Source: Polyangiaceae bacterium (lineage in GTDB: Bacteria > Myxococcota_A > Polyangia > Polyangiales > Polyangiaceae). From it: DNA of 64,000 nucleotides. Below are positions 7,877 to 16,991 of this stretch, in pieces. The position numbers and the translations under genes were made by a program. Numbering within the stretch: the first letter of the stretch is position 1; each line of letters begins with the position of its first letter. The notes below the pieces were generated by a model. It was not told the DNA's origin and searched no databases. It saw only the letters and a list, made by a program, of their open reading frames with translations. The DNA is taken from NCBI GenBank assembly GCA_025353725.1, contig JANXOF010000045.1, positions 242,327 to 306,326 on the forward strand. The letters run 5' to 3'.

Positions 7877-9853
7877 ATGTCCGAACGCATTCAAGTCCGC
7901 GCACTTCTCGAGCAAAAGAACCTACTCGCCGACGACATCGTTGCGGTCAAAGTCGGCGGTAAGGTCATCGACCTTCATTCGTTCGTCGAGGCTGAAGCGA
8001 AGTTCGAGCTCGTTCGTGCGACCGACAAAGACGGCCTCCAGGTCATCCGACATTCGACGGCTCACGTCATGGCAGACGCCGTGCAGAGGCTCTTTCCGGG
8101 CACAAAAGTAACGATTGGGCCGTCGATCGAGGACGGTTTTTATTACGACTTCGACAAGCCCGGCGGTGGGTTCACCGAGGAGGACCTCGGCAAAATCGAG
8201 AAGGCGATGCGCGACATCGTGAAGAGCAACACGCCCTTCCGCCGCGAGGTCGTCTCGCGCGCAGCGGCTATCGAACTCTTCACGAAGATGGGCGAAACCT
8301 ACAAGGTAGAAATCATCAAGAGCATCCCCGAAGGCGAAGAGATAAGCCTCTACAAACACGGCACCCACGAAAAGTCGTCGAACTACGACAAGGACTGGGT
8401 CGATGTATGTGAGGGTCCCCACGTGCCGCGCACGAGCCAACTCGGCGCCGTGAAGCTCACCAGCGTGGCCGGCGCGTACTGGCGCGGCGACGAGCGAAAC
8501 CCGATGCTGCAGCGTGTTTACGGGACTGCCTTCGCGACCCAAGAGGCGCTTGACGAGCACCTCAAGCTTGTCGAAGAGGCGAAGGCCCGCGACCACCGCA
8601 AGCTCGGTAAGGAACTCGATCTCTTCCTGTTTGACCCGGTTTCGCCGGCGATGCCGTTCTTCCTTCCACGCGGAGCGTTCATCTACAACACTCTTGTAGA
8701 GTACATGCGAGCGCTTTATGCGGTCGAGGGATATGACGAAGTGATTACGCCGCAGGTCTTTGACCCGAAGCTCTTTCGCGCCAGCGGTCACCTCGGCAAC
8801 TACAACGAGAACATGTACCGGTTGTGGACCGAGGACCTCCTCGAGGACGCGCTTGCGAAGAATGCCGACGGAAGCGAAAAGACCGCGATCGACATGGTCA
8901 AGCAGCTGCAGGACAACTCGTTTGGTGTGAAGCCAATGAACTGCCCGAGCCATTGCGTCATCTTCGGATCGCGCCGCCGGAGTTACCGAGAGCTTCCGTG
9001 GCGTATGGCAGACTTTGGGCGTCTCCATCGGTACGAGCGCGGCGGCGTGGTCCACGGACTTTCACGCGTCCGAACGTTCTGTCAGGACGACGCTCATATC
9101 TTTTGCACGCGTGAACAAGTGCCGGAGGAAATCGAGCGCTTTCTGAAGATGTTTTACAAAGCCTACAAAGCGTTCGGCTTCGGTAAAATCGACGTTAGGC
9201 TCGCGCTGCGTCCTGAAAAACGCATCGGCTCTGATGCGGATTGGGACATGAGCGAGACCGCCCTCGCCGACGGCCTTACACGGGCGGGGCTAGCCTTCGA
9301 ACATCTCGAAGGCGAGGGAGCGTTCTACGGACCTAAGATCGAGTTTCACGTCCAGGACGCTCTCAAGCGAAGCTGGCAGCTCGCTACGCTGCAGTACGAC
9401 CCAAATCTGCCTGAGCGCTTTGAGCTCGACTACGTTGGCGACGACGGCAAAGCCCACCGTCCGGTCATGCTTCATCGTGCGATTTTCGGCTCGCTGGAGC
9501 GATTCATCAGCGTGTACATCGAGCACTGCGGCGGTAACTTCCCCGCTTGGATAGCCCCCATGCAAGCGATTGTCCTCACGGTCAGCGACAAGACGGAGGC
9601 TTACGGGCGCGACGTTCTGGCGAAGCTCAAAGCGAAGGGCTTTCGCCTCGAGGCTGACTTTGCGGGCGACAAGCTCGGCGCGAAGATTCGAAACGCGCGA
9701 TCGGCACGGCACCCGTACATGTTGATCCTCGGTCCGAAAGACAGCGAAGGCGGGACCGTTTCGGTTCGCTCGCGCGACAGGGGCGAGCTCGGCGCGATGC
9801 CTCTTGAGCAGTTCGTCGCCATGCTCACGGACGAAAGCAAGATGCCGAGGTAG
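7877..9853 (+). CDS. thrS: Threonyl-tRNA synthetase
   Basis: 658 residues from ATG 7877. A TTG at 7859 would add only six residues. Charges tRNA-Thr in the cytoplasm. The editing domain shows HSTAH and the CEGPH pair; the class II core has GAFIYNTLVEY, the zinc ligands Cys (KPMNCPSH), His (DAHIF) and His (VMLHRAIFGS), RPEKRIGS and FYGPKIEF; the C-terminal anticodon domain has GDKLGAKIRNAR. Three oddities: the N-terminal TGS region lacks its first strand or two, about 26 extra residues precede the zinc cysteine (EDLLEDALAKNADGSEKT), and the usual NCPGH reads NCPSH. It is followed by infC, the common bacterial order. Confidence 0.97.
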   Translation: MSERIQVRALLEQKNLLADDIVAVKVGGKVIDLHSFVEAEAKFELVRATDKDGLQVIRHSTAHVMADAVQRLFPGTKVTIGPSIEDGFYYDFDKPGGGFTEEDLGKIEKAMRDIVKSNTPFRREVVSRAAAIELFTKMGETYKVEIIKSIPEGEEISLYKHGTHEKSSNYDKDWVDVCEGPHVPRTSQLGAVKLTSVAGAYWRGDERNPMLQRVYGTAFATQEALDEHLKLVEEAKARDHRKLGKELDLFLFDPVSPAMPFFLPRGAFIYNTLVEYMRALYAVEGYDEVITPQVFDPKLFRASGHLGNYNENMYRLWTEDLLEDALAKNADGSEKTAIDMVKQLQDNSFGVKPMNCPSHCVIFGSRRRSYRELPWRMADFGRLHRYERGGVVHGLSRVRTFCQDDAHIFCTREQVPEEIERFLKMFYKAYKAFGFGKIDVRLALRPEKRIGSDADWDMSETALADGLTRAGLAFEHLEGEGAFYGPKIEFHVQDALKRSWQLATLQYDPNLPERFELDYVGDDGKAHRPVMLHRAIFGSLERFISVYIEHCGGNFPAWIAPMQAIVLTVSDKTEAYGRDVLAKLKAKGFRLEADFAGDKLGAKIRNARSARHPYMLILGPKDSEGGTVSVRSRDRGELGAMPLEQFVAMLTDESKMPR

Positions 9854-10052
9854 GGCGCGACAGAGAGCGTTCGAGCCTCGCCGAGGCGGTGAGAGACTCG
9901 AAAAAGCGCCCGGTGCTGCAAAATACCAGGGTCGCCGGGGTTGACCCCACACCCGTACCCAGGGAAGACTACGGCGTCCTTCGGGGAGCCGTTCTTTCGG
10001 GGGCGGTTTCTCTTCGGACTTCAACACTTTTCGAGGAGGTCATAGTTCCCCT

Positions 10053-10787
10053 ATGTCAATGGGTCGTCCCCGCTTTGATCCGCGCCAGCCGCAGCGCCAG
10101 TTCCAGATTCGAGTCAATCACCGCATCCGGGTGCCGGAGGTGCGCGTCATCGACGCGAACGGCGAGATGCTCGGTGTGCTCTCGACACACGAGGCTTTGA
10201 GGCGCGCGCAAGAACAAGCGCTCGACCTCGTCGAGGTGAACCCGAAAGCCGAACCACCGGTCTGCAAAATTCTCGACTTCGGCAAATACAAGTACGAGGA
10301 GAAGAAGAAGGCGGGCGAGGCCAAGCGAAAGCAGACCGTCGTTCAGATCAAGGAGATCAAGCTCCGACCGAAGACGGACGACCACGACATCGCCTTCAAG
10401 ACGAACGCGGCGCGCCGCTTCCTCGAGGCCGGTCACAAGGTGAAGGTGACGGTGCGATTCCGTGGCCGTGAAATCACTCACCCCGAAAAGGCTCAGGAGC
10501 AGATCACCGTGATCATCCAGGGCATTGAAGACATCGCGAACGTCGAGACGCGGGTAGCCATGGAAGCCCGCGCGATGTCCGTGCTCGTGGCGCCGAAGCC
10601 CGCGATCATGCAGCGCGTCGCGCAAGCCAAGGCGCAGCGCGAGAAGGATCGGCAGCAGGCTGAAAAGGAAGGCCGCGCGCTTCCTGAGGAGCCGGAGTCG
10701 GTTGAGGACCTTCCCGACGACGACGACGATGATGACGACGACGATGACGATGCCACCGACACGGTAGCCGAGGCCGAAAAGGCCTAA
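10053..10787 (+). CDS. infC: Translation initiation factor IF-3 with acidic C-terminal extension
   Basis: 244 residues; typical IF-3 is about 180. The N-domain (NHRIRVPEVRVID, LDLVEVNPKAEPPVCKILDF), the lysine-rich linker (KYKYEEKKKAGEAKRKQ) and the C-domain (EIKLRPKTDDHDIAFK, KVKVTVRFRGREITH) are all intact. It binds the 30S subunit and checks start codon and initiator tRNA. A tail of about 55 residues follows the fold, ending in a run of 12 aspartates (codons 10716-10751) and a Glu/Ala stretch. The start is ATG 10053, about 12 bases after GAGGAGGT. The common partners rpmI and rplT do not follow; a terminator does. Confidence 0.97.
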   Translation: MSMGRPRFDPRQPQRQFQIRVNHRIRVPEVRVIDANGEMLGVLSTHEALRRAQEQALDLVEVNPKAEPPVCKILDFGKYKYEEKKKAGEAKRKQTVVQIKEIKLRPKTDDHDIAFKTNAARRFLEAGHKVKVTVRFRGREITHPEKAQEQITVIIQGIEDIANVETRVAMEARAMSVLVAPKPAIMQRVAQAKAQREKDRQQAEKEGRALPEEPESVEDLPDDDDDDDDDDDDATDTVAEAEKA

Positions 10788-10813
10788 GTTCCCTTCCGGG
10801 AAAGCCTAGAAAG

Positions 10814-10852
10814 GGCGCGTTGGCTACTTGCCACCGCGCCTTTTTCTTCTTT
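10814..10852 (+). terminator. Rho-independent terminator after infC
   Basis: A GC-rich stem, GGCGCG plus TGG paired with CCA plus CGCGCC with one internal mismatch, encloses a loop of about 7 bases. It is followed at once by TTTTTCTTCTTT. It lies 26 bases after the infC stop codon and should end the thrS-infC transcript. Confidence 0.85.
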
Positions 10853-10920
10853 CACGCGTTCGCCTTGCGGACAACTCACGCTCGTCGAGCCGACGAAAGA
10901 GCTGTTAGCCTTAAAGGCGG

Positions 10921-12438
10921 ATGAACGTTCATGCCGCACTGGGGGTCAGGTTGCTCGCTTCTCTTGTCTTTACGGGGGGCGCGCTCTTCGGCGCCGAGCG
11001 CACGGCCTCGGCGGCGCTCACCGCAAGCGAGAAAGGGCAAATTCGTGACTTCGTCGCCTCTGCGCAGGTTGAGAGTGCACTTCGTGTGCGAGCGCTCGTG
11101 GCACGTACGGACCTGACACACGAAGAAACGTTAGCGGTGCTTGCCGAGGCGGTGGCTCCCGTCCCCTTTAGCGATGCGCGCGGCGTTTTTCTTCGCGAGC
11201 TCGTCTTCGGAAGTTCTTCTTCCGCATCGCGTCCGTTGCTTGCCCACGCCGTCACGCACGCGCTTCTCGCGCGCGCCGACATCGTCTATCAGCGTGCCGG
11301 AAGCGCGCTTGACCAGGATGCCCGCGGCCTCAAGGAGCTCGCCGCGATTTACGCGTTCCTCGACACCACGATAGCCAACGCCGGACGACCCGCACGGAGC
11401 GCGCACGACGCGTCGGCGGGGATCGCTGCCGCCGCGTACGACGCTTGCGCGAAGGAGCTCGGCGAACATATCGAAAAAAACGCACGCTGGTTGAAGGGCG
11501 ATGGCCTCGTACCTGAGTCGGTAGGCCGCGTTCGAGCGCAGGCGCAGGTGGCGCTTGTTGACATGCTGCCTGACGGGCTTACGCGGTACGTCGACGCCGC
11601 GGTTCGGCTTGGCCTGAAAGGCACGCGCCGCAAGATGCTCGCGGACTGGGGCATCTTGTTGCAAGATACAGGGAAGCTCGACGAGGCGAAAGCCGAACGG
11701 GTCCAGAAGCTCCTGGCGCGATGGCCTGACGCGCGCGCCGATCTCTCGTTGGTGTACGCGGGCGAGGAGCGTGGGGCGTTGCAAGCACGCGGCGTCAGCG
11801 CGTTGGCAGGAGCGGTAAGTGCGGCGGGCGCAGAGCCGTTTTCTGATGATTCGGCGCCTCCTTCACCTGTCGTAAGCGATGCGCTGTGGGTCGGAATGGT
11901 TCACGATCTTTCCGTCCTGGCCGTCAAGCGCGCACTCGACCGTCGTGTCGATCTCAAGCAGCAGTCCGAAAAAGACGTGGTCGCCACCATGGGCGGGCAG
12001 GGGCGCAAGCTCGGAAAGCCGCGTGCGCCAAGTGTCGAGCACGTCGTCGCCGCGGCCGTGCAGTTGCTCGAGCTCGACGCACCGCGCGCGGTGGACTTCG
12101 CGTTGTCGCGCGTGTTGCAAGGTCGTTCGGAAAGCGCCGCGCTCCTCTCCGACGCCGTGGGTGTTTTAGCGACCGCTTCGCCGGAGGCGGGTACGACTGC
12201 GGCAACGTCCGGATTGACCCTCGAACTCGGCAATGGTGACGCGGCTGGGACCGTAAGAATGACGTTGATAAAGCTCGCTCCGACCGGCGCAGCGACGTCG
12301 TTCACGATTGCCGGGCACACATGGGCGATCGAGCGCAGCGCACCTAACGGAGCCGTGAGTGGCGTCACGCGCGACGGGCGTTACCTCTCGGCGGCAGACT
12401 TCAAAAAGTCTACGCCCTCATCGGCCCGGCCGAAGTGA
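10921..12438 (+). CDS. Exported helical protein of unknown function
   Basis: 505 residues starting at ATG 10921 just after an AAGGCGG motif. It opens with a signal peptide (LLASLVFTGGALFGAERTAS, cleaved near ASAA), so the protein is periplasmic or secreted. The remainder is alanine- and leucine-rich and reads as alpha-helical (TASEKGQIRDFVASAQVESA, RVRALVARTDLTHEETLAVL) with a more beta-like last 80 residues (GLTLELGNGDAAGTVRMTLI). No catalytic motif, cysteine pattern or repeat stands out. It sits behind the infC terminator, so it has its own promoter. The CapA-like gene starts 50 bases downstream and may be co-transcribed. Confidence 0.75.
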   Translation: MNVHAALGVRLLASLVFTGGALFGAERTASAALTASEKGQIRDFVASAQVESALRVRALVARTDLTHEETLAVLAEAVAPVPFSDARGVFLRELVFGSSSSASRPLLAHAVTHALLARADIVYQRAGSALDQDARGLKELAAIYAFLDTTIANAGRPARSAHDASAGIAAAAYDACAKELGEHIEKNARWLKGDGLVPESVGRVRAQAQVALVDMLPDGLTRYVDAAVRLGLKGTRRKMLADWGILLQDTGKLDEAKAERVQKLLARWPDARADLSLVYAGEERGALQARGVSALAGAVSAAGAEPFSDDSAPPSPVVSDALWVGMVHDLSVLAVKRALDRRVDLKQQSEKDVVATMGGQGRKLGKPRAPSVEHVVAAAVQLLELDAPRAVDFALSRVLQGRSESAALLSDAVGVLATASPEAGTTAATSGLTLELGNGDAAGTVRMTLIKLAPTGAATSFTIAGHTWAIERSAPNGAVSGVTRDGRYLSAADFKKSTPSSARPK

Positions 12439-12487
12439 GACGCGTCTAACTTGGCCCGCCGATTTCGAGAGTGAGACACTTGCCTAC

Positions 12488-13888
12488 ATGGGCGGCTGCG
12501 AACGACAAACGTACCATGCGGGCATGGCCCTCCTCGCGTTTGTTGCGCTCGGCATCAACAGTTGCTCCACCGCAGAGGCTCCGCCGCCGGCCGCACTCGT
12601 CGACGCTCCGCGTGCCTTTCGGCCTGGCGTCGAGGTGCCGTTTGGCCCTCCGTTGCCCCTTCCGACCCGCCGTCCGCTCCGTGTCCTCGTGGGGGGGGAC
12701 CTGCTTCCGCATCGTCCGAGCTTGCTCGAGCCGACCGCGCTCCGCACGGCCCTCGCGCCGCTTGCGCCTCTTTTCGCGGGCGCGGATGCCGTGATTGCCA
12801 ATTACGAGGCGGCTACGGGCGAAATGGAGAAGAAGGCTTCACGCCTCTCCTATGCCGCGCCGCGCGGGTGGCTTGACGAGCTGCCAAAAGCCGGAATTGG
12901 ATTCGTGACGGCGGCGAACAATCACACGTGTGACCTCGGTGAAACGGGGCTCGACGCGACGCTCGATGCGGCTTTGAAAGGAGGCGTCGGTGCGCTCGGC
13001 GCGGATACCGACGCGCCGTGGGAGCCGCGCGTGATTGCCGAGGAAAACGGCATGCGGGTCTGCGCCGTCGCTTGGACCACCCAGTCGAACTCGGACGGCG
13101 TGTGCTCAAAGAGCCGGCGCCTCGCGTTTGCGCCGCTTACGCGCGTCGGAAAGCATCGCATCGACCGCGCCATGGCGACGGCGCGCGCGCAGTGTGACGC
13201 GACGGTCGCAATTTTTCATGGGGGCGAAGAGTACGCGCCGCAAACGCGTCTCGTCATCGACCAAGCCGCGTCCGCGGCCGACGCAGGCGCCGATGCGGTC
13301 GTCATTCACCATCCGCACGTCGCGTCGCCTGTCGTGGTCCATCGCACGAACGATGGCCGCAACGTCCCGATTTTCGCCTCCGTCGGCAACCTCGTGACGA
13401 ACCAAGGCGAGTCTTGGAAGCCTTCGATGTTTCCGGTTCTTCGCGAAAATCGGCACCTCGTGTGCGTGAACGGGTGGACGCGGCTCGGCGTCATCGCAGA
13501 CGTGTCGTTTTCGTTTGAGGAGGGGCTCTCGCGGCCGCGCGTAGAGTGGGGCACGCATCTCGTTTGGGTCGACAATCCGCACGCGGAGGACCGTTCGCTT
13601 GCGCTCCCGAAGATCGAGGTACGCTTACTCGACCCCGCGCGCGACAAGGCGATCGTCGCGAAGCTCAAAGAGGATCCGCGCGGTCCGCTCGGACTCTTTT
13701 CCGACCCGTGCTGGGTCGAGCGTGAGTCGCCAGGGTTGCTCGTAGGGGCGGGTGTTCGCGACGCGCGCTGCAGGAGCACGACGCCTTGGGCGGATGGGAT
13801 ATCGACACCCCTGGTCGTTCTGGAGCGCGTGGGGAAGCGGTCGCCGGGCGCCCTGCGTGGCCGTCACCCACGCAGAGGAGGACTGTAG
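12488..13888 (+). CDS. CapA-like (PGA_cap) metallophosphoesterase-fold lipoprotein
   Basis: 466 residues from ATG 12488; ATG 12524 is an alternative. A hydrophobic leader ending near GINSC suggests export as a lipoprotein. CapA family motifs are clear: RVLVGGDLLPHRPS, ADAVIANYEAATG, FVTAANNHTCDLGETGLDAT, VAIFHGGEEYAPQTRLVIDQ, AGADAVVIHHPHVASPV and IFASVGNLVTNQ. CapA/PgsA proteins act in synthesis or anchoring of poly-gamma-glutamate in Gram-positives. In Gram-negatives the same calcineurin-like fold is widespread with unknown substrates, and no capB/capC partner is present here. The C-terminal 100 residues are not recognised. Confidence 0.85.
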   Translation: MGGCERQTYHAGMALLAFVALGINSCSTAEAPPPAALVDAPRAFRPGVEVPFGPPLPLPTRRPLRVLVGGDLLPHRPSLLEPTALRTALAPLAPLFAGADAVIANYEAATGEMEKKASRLSYAAPRGWLDELPKAGIGFVTAANNHTCDLGETGLDATLDAALKGGVGALGADTDAPWEPRVIAEENGMRVCAVAWTTQSNSDGVCSKSRRLAFAPLTRVGKHRIDRAMATARAQCDATVAIFHGGEEYAPQTRLVIDQAASAADAGADAVVIHHPHVASPVVVHRTNDGRNVPIFASVGNLVTNQGESWKPSMFPVLRENRHLVCVNGWTRLGVIADVSFSFEEGLSRPRVEWGTHLVWVDNPHAEDRSLALPKIEVRLLDPARDKAIVAKLKEDPRGPLGLFSDPCWVERESPGLLVGAGVRDARCRSTTPWADGISTPLVVLERVGKRSPGALRGRHPRRGGL

Positions 13889-13937
13889 CCGCGACTCAAT
13901 TTGACAGCGACGCGGCCGCGGACGATAAACGAAAGTC

Positions 13938-14369
13938 ATGTCGCAAGACGTTGCAGCTTCACACGAGAACACGCGTAAGGTCCGAATTCTGGTCGCGAAA
14001 CCGGGGCTCGACGGCCACGATCGCGGCGCGAAAGTCGTGGCTCGCGCACTCCGCGATGCGGGTTTTGAAGTGATTTACACGGGACTTCATCAGACGCCCG
14101 AAATGATAGCGAACGCCGTGGTCCAGGAAGATGTCGACGGCGTCGGCCTATCCATCATGAGCGGCGCCCACAACACGCTCTTCCCGGCGGTGCTCGCCGC
14201 CCTTCGCGCCAAGGGCGTCGACGACGTGGTCGTCTTCGGTGGGGGCATTATTCCCGAAGGCGATCTCGACCGTTTACGAACCGCTGGCGTTCAGGGCGTA
14301 TTCACGCCCGGCACGACGCTCGAAACCATCATCGAGTGGGTCAAAGTCAATATCCGCCCCAAGTCCTGA
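13938..14369 (+). CDS. Methylmalonyl-CoA mutase small subunit / B12-binding domain protein
   Basis: 143 residues, consisting only of the cobalamin-binding Rossmann domain. The B12-binding signature is complete: LDGHDRGAK (DxHxxG, His ligand to cobalt), GLSIMSGAH (SxL-like) and [12 protein letters not shown] (GG). In many bacteria and archaea the mutase is split into a catalytic subunit and this small subunit; together they interconvert methylmalonyl-CoA and succinyl-CoA. The large subunit and its chaperone are not in the window. The closest match in pattern is the C-terminal part of methylmalonyl-CoA mutase rather than a methionine synthase domain. Confidence 0.92.
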   Translation: MSQDVAASHENTRKVRILVAKPGLDGHDRGAKVVARALRDAGFEVIYTGLHQTPEMIANAVVQEDVDGVGLSIMSGAHNTLFPAVLAALRAKGVDDVVVFGGGIIPEGDLDRLRTAGVQGVFTPGTTLETIIEWVKVNIRPKS

Positions 14370-14423
14370 CTGTTTTGGTGAACAGCGAGCCTAGCCACGG
14401 AAAAAACTTCGCTTGAGACGCAT

Positions 14424-14993
14424 TCATTGCTCGTGGACACCGCTTGAATAGTAGCCGCCTTCACCACAGCTTTCCGTGGAACCTTCGCAGCCTCCGGTCA
14501 TTGCAAAGTCCCCTTCGCACCGAACGGCTTTCGGTTTTGTGACTCTCACGCAGCGTCCTCCGCGCGATTCGTTGTAGGCGAGGGTGCCACGTGTATGGAT
14601 ACCGTTGCATGGGTAGTGTCGTGCCGAGTAACAGCGCAGCGTCCCGTCCGCGTTGATACAACCAATGGCTCGATCGGTTCGTTTCGGTGTGAATTGCTCG
14701 TTTCGATCGCACGCGTTGTTTTGCTCGGCCCATGCGTTGGCTGCCGCTTGTGCAGCCTGAAGTGCGTTGCCTGAAAGTTCGGTAACCGCGTACACCGCAT
14801 AGCCAAGCGCTAGCGCCACGGCTGCCCTGCAATTCTCGTCGACGAGACAGGTTCCAAGGGCGATTGCGGCGTAAACAGCCGGTCCTATCTGCGCCTCAGA
14901 CTGGTCTGTGGGCTCGTCGGCGACAGGCTCAGCTGAGCACGCGGCTCCAATGAGTCCAATCGCAGCGAGCACGCAGAGGTTACGGGTCTTCAC
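14424..14993 (-). CDS. Cys-containing secreted lipoprotein, unknown function
   Basis: 189 residues from GTG 14993 (a second GTG at 15017 is possible). The signal peptide ends at lipobox IGAAC. A Glu/Asp spacer is followed by a hydrophobic, alanine-rich segment of about 60 residues (GPAVYAAIALGTCLVDENCR, ALGYAVYAVTELSGNALQAA) that could insert in or lie on a membrane. A C-terminal part with eight cysteines follows (CDRNEQF, CINADGTLRCYSARHYPCNG, CVRV, CEGDF, CEGSTESC). The layout of hydrophobic module plus Cys-rich module is reminiscent of some secreted toxins, but no family is recognised and no immunity-like neighbour is evident. Confidence 0.6.
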   Translation of the reverse strand: MKTRNLCVLAAIGLIGAACSAEPVADEPTDQSEAQIGPAVYAAIALGTCLVDENCRAAVALALGYAVYAVTELSGNALQAAQAAANAWAEQNNACDRNEQFTPKRTDRAIGCINADGTLRCYSARHYPCNGIHTRGTLAYNESRGGRCVRVTKPKAVRCEGDFAMTGGCEGSTESCGEGGYYSSGVHEQ

Positions 14994-15208
14994 TTTGGGT
15001 TTGCTCTCTCGGCACACGTGAAAAGGCAGTTGCGCGGCTGACGTCTACGTCGCCTCCCGCAGCTAGAACCGTGCCCGCGAATTGATGGACGTTTCGTGGC
15101 AAAGATCGCGATTCAACGATGCTTTTACATATCGGTCATGCGGCTGGTGGATCGTCGTGTGCGCCCGCAGGCGGTGGAAAACGTCACCCGTACTGCTTCT
15201 TAGGTCGC

Positions 15209-16603
15209 TCAGCGAAAGACATAGACCGCGCCGGCGAACGGCTGAGATGCGTCGGCCTGAGTGCCGTTGATGCCTTTTGCGCCGCTAGCTTCGTGGGCCG
15301 CGCCGATGACGAGCGTGTCGTTCGAAAGTGCTAACGCGCAGCCGAAAAGCACGTCGGGACGCGTGTTCGACGCCTTTATGTAGGCCTGTTGCGACCACGT
15401 GTTGGTGCGACGCGTAAAGAGGTAGGCCGCTCCAGCCGCGCGCGCCGATGTGTCGGCCTCATTCCCGTTGATGCCGGTCGCGTTACTCGACTCACTACCC
15501 AAATCAGCACCGGAGCCGACCACGAGCGTTTCGCCAAGCACCGCGACAGCGCTTCCGAAGAACGCATTGGCCCGCGTGTTGGAGGCTTTGATGTAGGCCT
15601 GTTGAGCCCATGTCGTGCCGTCTCGCGTGAACACGTAAGCCGCGCCCGCATTTTGCGCCGACGTGTCGTTTTGGTTGCCGTTGACGCCCGTAGCACGGCT
15701 TGGCTCTCCGAAAGCACCAACCGCGAGGGTATCCCCCGAGAGGGACAGCGCCTGGCCAAACTTGGCAAGTGTACGGGCATCGGAAGCTTTGACGTACGCT
15801 TGCTGCGACCATGTCACGCCGCTCCGTGTGAAGACGTACGCGGCCCCCGAGAATGGAAAGCTCGCATCGGCCTGGTTGCCACCTATGCCCGTCGCACGGC
15901 TCGATTCGCCCGAAGAACCGACCACGAGCGTAGTGCCTTCGAGGGCGATCCCGTCCCCGAAGAAAGCTTCGGCACGTGCATTGGATGCTTTGATGTACGC
16001 CTGCTGTGACCACGTCGCCCCCGTGCGTACGAACACGTAAGCGGCCCCAGCGTTCTTGGTAGACGTGTCGGCCTGATTGCCATTGATGCCACTGGCGTTA
16101 CTCGTTTCGCTATCCGAGCCGACGGCGAGCGTATTGCCCGCGAGCGCTAGTTTTTCACCAAAGTACGCGTCTGCGCGCGTGTTTGAAGCTTTGATGTACG
16201 CTTGCTGCGACCATGTTGTGCCGCTGCGCGTAAAAATGTAAACCGCGCCGGATTTGTCTGCGCCCGTGTTCGCTTGGTTTCCGCCAACACCTGTAGCGCT
16301 GCTCGACTCGTTGTCTGACCCTACCGCCAGAGTGTCGCCTGATAGCGCTACCGCAACGCCGAATTCCGCATTCGCGCGCGCGTTTGAAGCTTTGAGGTAA
16401 GCCTGTTGGGCCCAATTCGTTCCGTCTCGTATAAAGATGTAGACTGCACCTGCATTGGGCTGTGAGGTGTTATCTTGGTCACCATTGATGCCAGTGGCGC
16501 CACTCGATTCCTCGTAGGCGCCAACGGCGAGGGTGTCGCCGTCGAACGCAAGGCGGTAACCGAAGTGAGACTCCTGGCGCGTATTGGAGGCTTTGATGAA
16601 GGC
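15209..16603 (-). repeat. Seven tandem repeats of about 201 bp encoding propeller blades
   Basis: The 3' four fifths of the FG-GAP gene consists of seven head-to-tail units of about 201-210 bases, each beginning with codons for A(Y/F)(I/L/V)KAS. The sixth unit carries a four-residue insertion (GADLGSESS). The repeats are clearly diverged, so they reflect protein repeat evolution and not recent slippage. Confidence 0.85.
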
Positions 16604-16898
16604 CTCTTGTACGGGTGGAACGACGACGGCATAGCTCGTTGTCGCTCCGGACGCCTCGCGGACGGACACGTCGATGGCGGTCGGCCCCAAGAGGTTTAGT
16701 GCGAGAGCCGCGGAAGGCGATCCTGAAGCCACGAGGGTGCCGTTGACCGTAGCTGTGACGTCTTTCGAGTAAGCAGGCGAGCTCGCTGAACACCGTGACC
16801 GTAAGGGCTGTTGGCGTCGCGCAATCGACAGCAAAGAGTCCAACGAGAGCCACCAACGCAAGGATTACCGTTCGCACGAGCTTCATTTTTGCCGGCAT
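15209..16898 (-). CDS. FG-GAP-like seven-repeat beta-propeller lipoprotein, 5' end frameshifted
   Basis: The long frame 15209-16861 encodes a cadherin-like beta-sandwich (DVTATVNGTLVASGSPSAAL, TSYAVVV) and then seven repeats of about 67 residues (KASN-R, FG, LAVG, ATGINGNQADTS, GAAYVFTR, TWSQQAY), which should close a seven-bladed propeller. It has no signal peptide. A second minus frame supplies one: ATG 16898 with a GGGGTGAG ribosome-binding site, MPAKMKLVRTVILALVALVG, a Cys, then TALTVTVFSELAC. The two join around 16770-16785 only by a frameshift, and a stretch before SPAYSKD seems lost. Either the gene is broken or a sequencing error is present. Role presumably adhesive or structural at the cell surface. 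Confidence 0.75.
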
Positions 16899-16991
16899 CA
16901 ATCTCACCCCGGAGCGTACGCGAATCGCACTGCGAACTGCGAAAGGAGAAAGGCCACTCAACGCGGCGCCTTTGCGTATGCGCACCTACTG

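Noticed and set aside
7922..9055. A 377-codon open frame antisense to thrS
   Set aside because: It is a shadow of a strongly conserved gene in a GC-rich genome; its translation has no motif or start context.
9870..9902. Hairpin (TTCGAG...CTCGAA) just after thrS, considered as terminator or attenuator of infC
   Set aside because: It has only six outer base pairs, no T-run follows, and no antiterminator partner is visible.
10716..10751. GAC/GAT run considered as a microsatellite artefact
   Set aside because: It is in frame within infC and encodes an acidic tail, so it is described with that gene.
14424..14993. Small Cys-rich lipoprotein considered as a secreted toxin
   Set aside because: No toxin motif, delivery signal or immunity-like neighbour could be supported.
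15209..16603. Regular repeats considered as a CRISPR array
   Set aside because: The units are about 201 bp, in frame, diverged and fully coding; they are protein blades, not repeat-spacer units.
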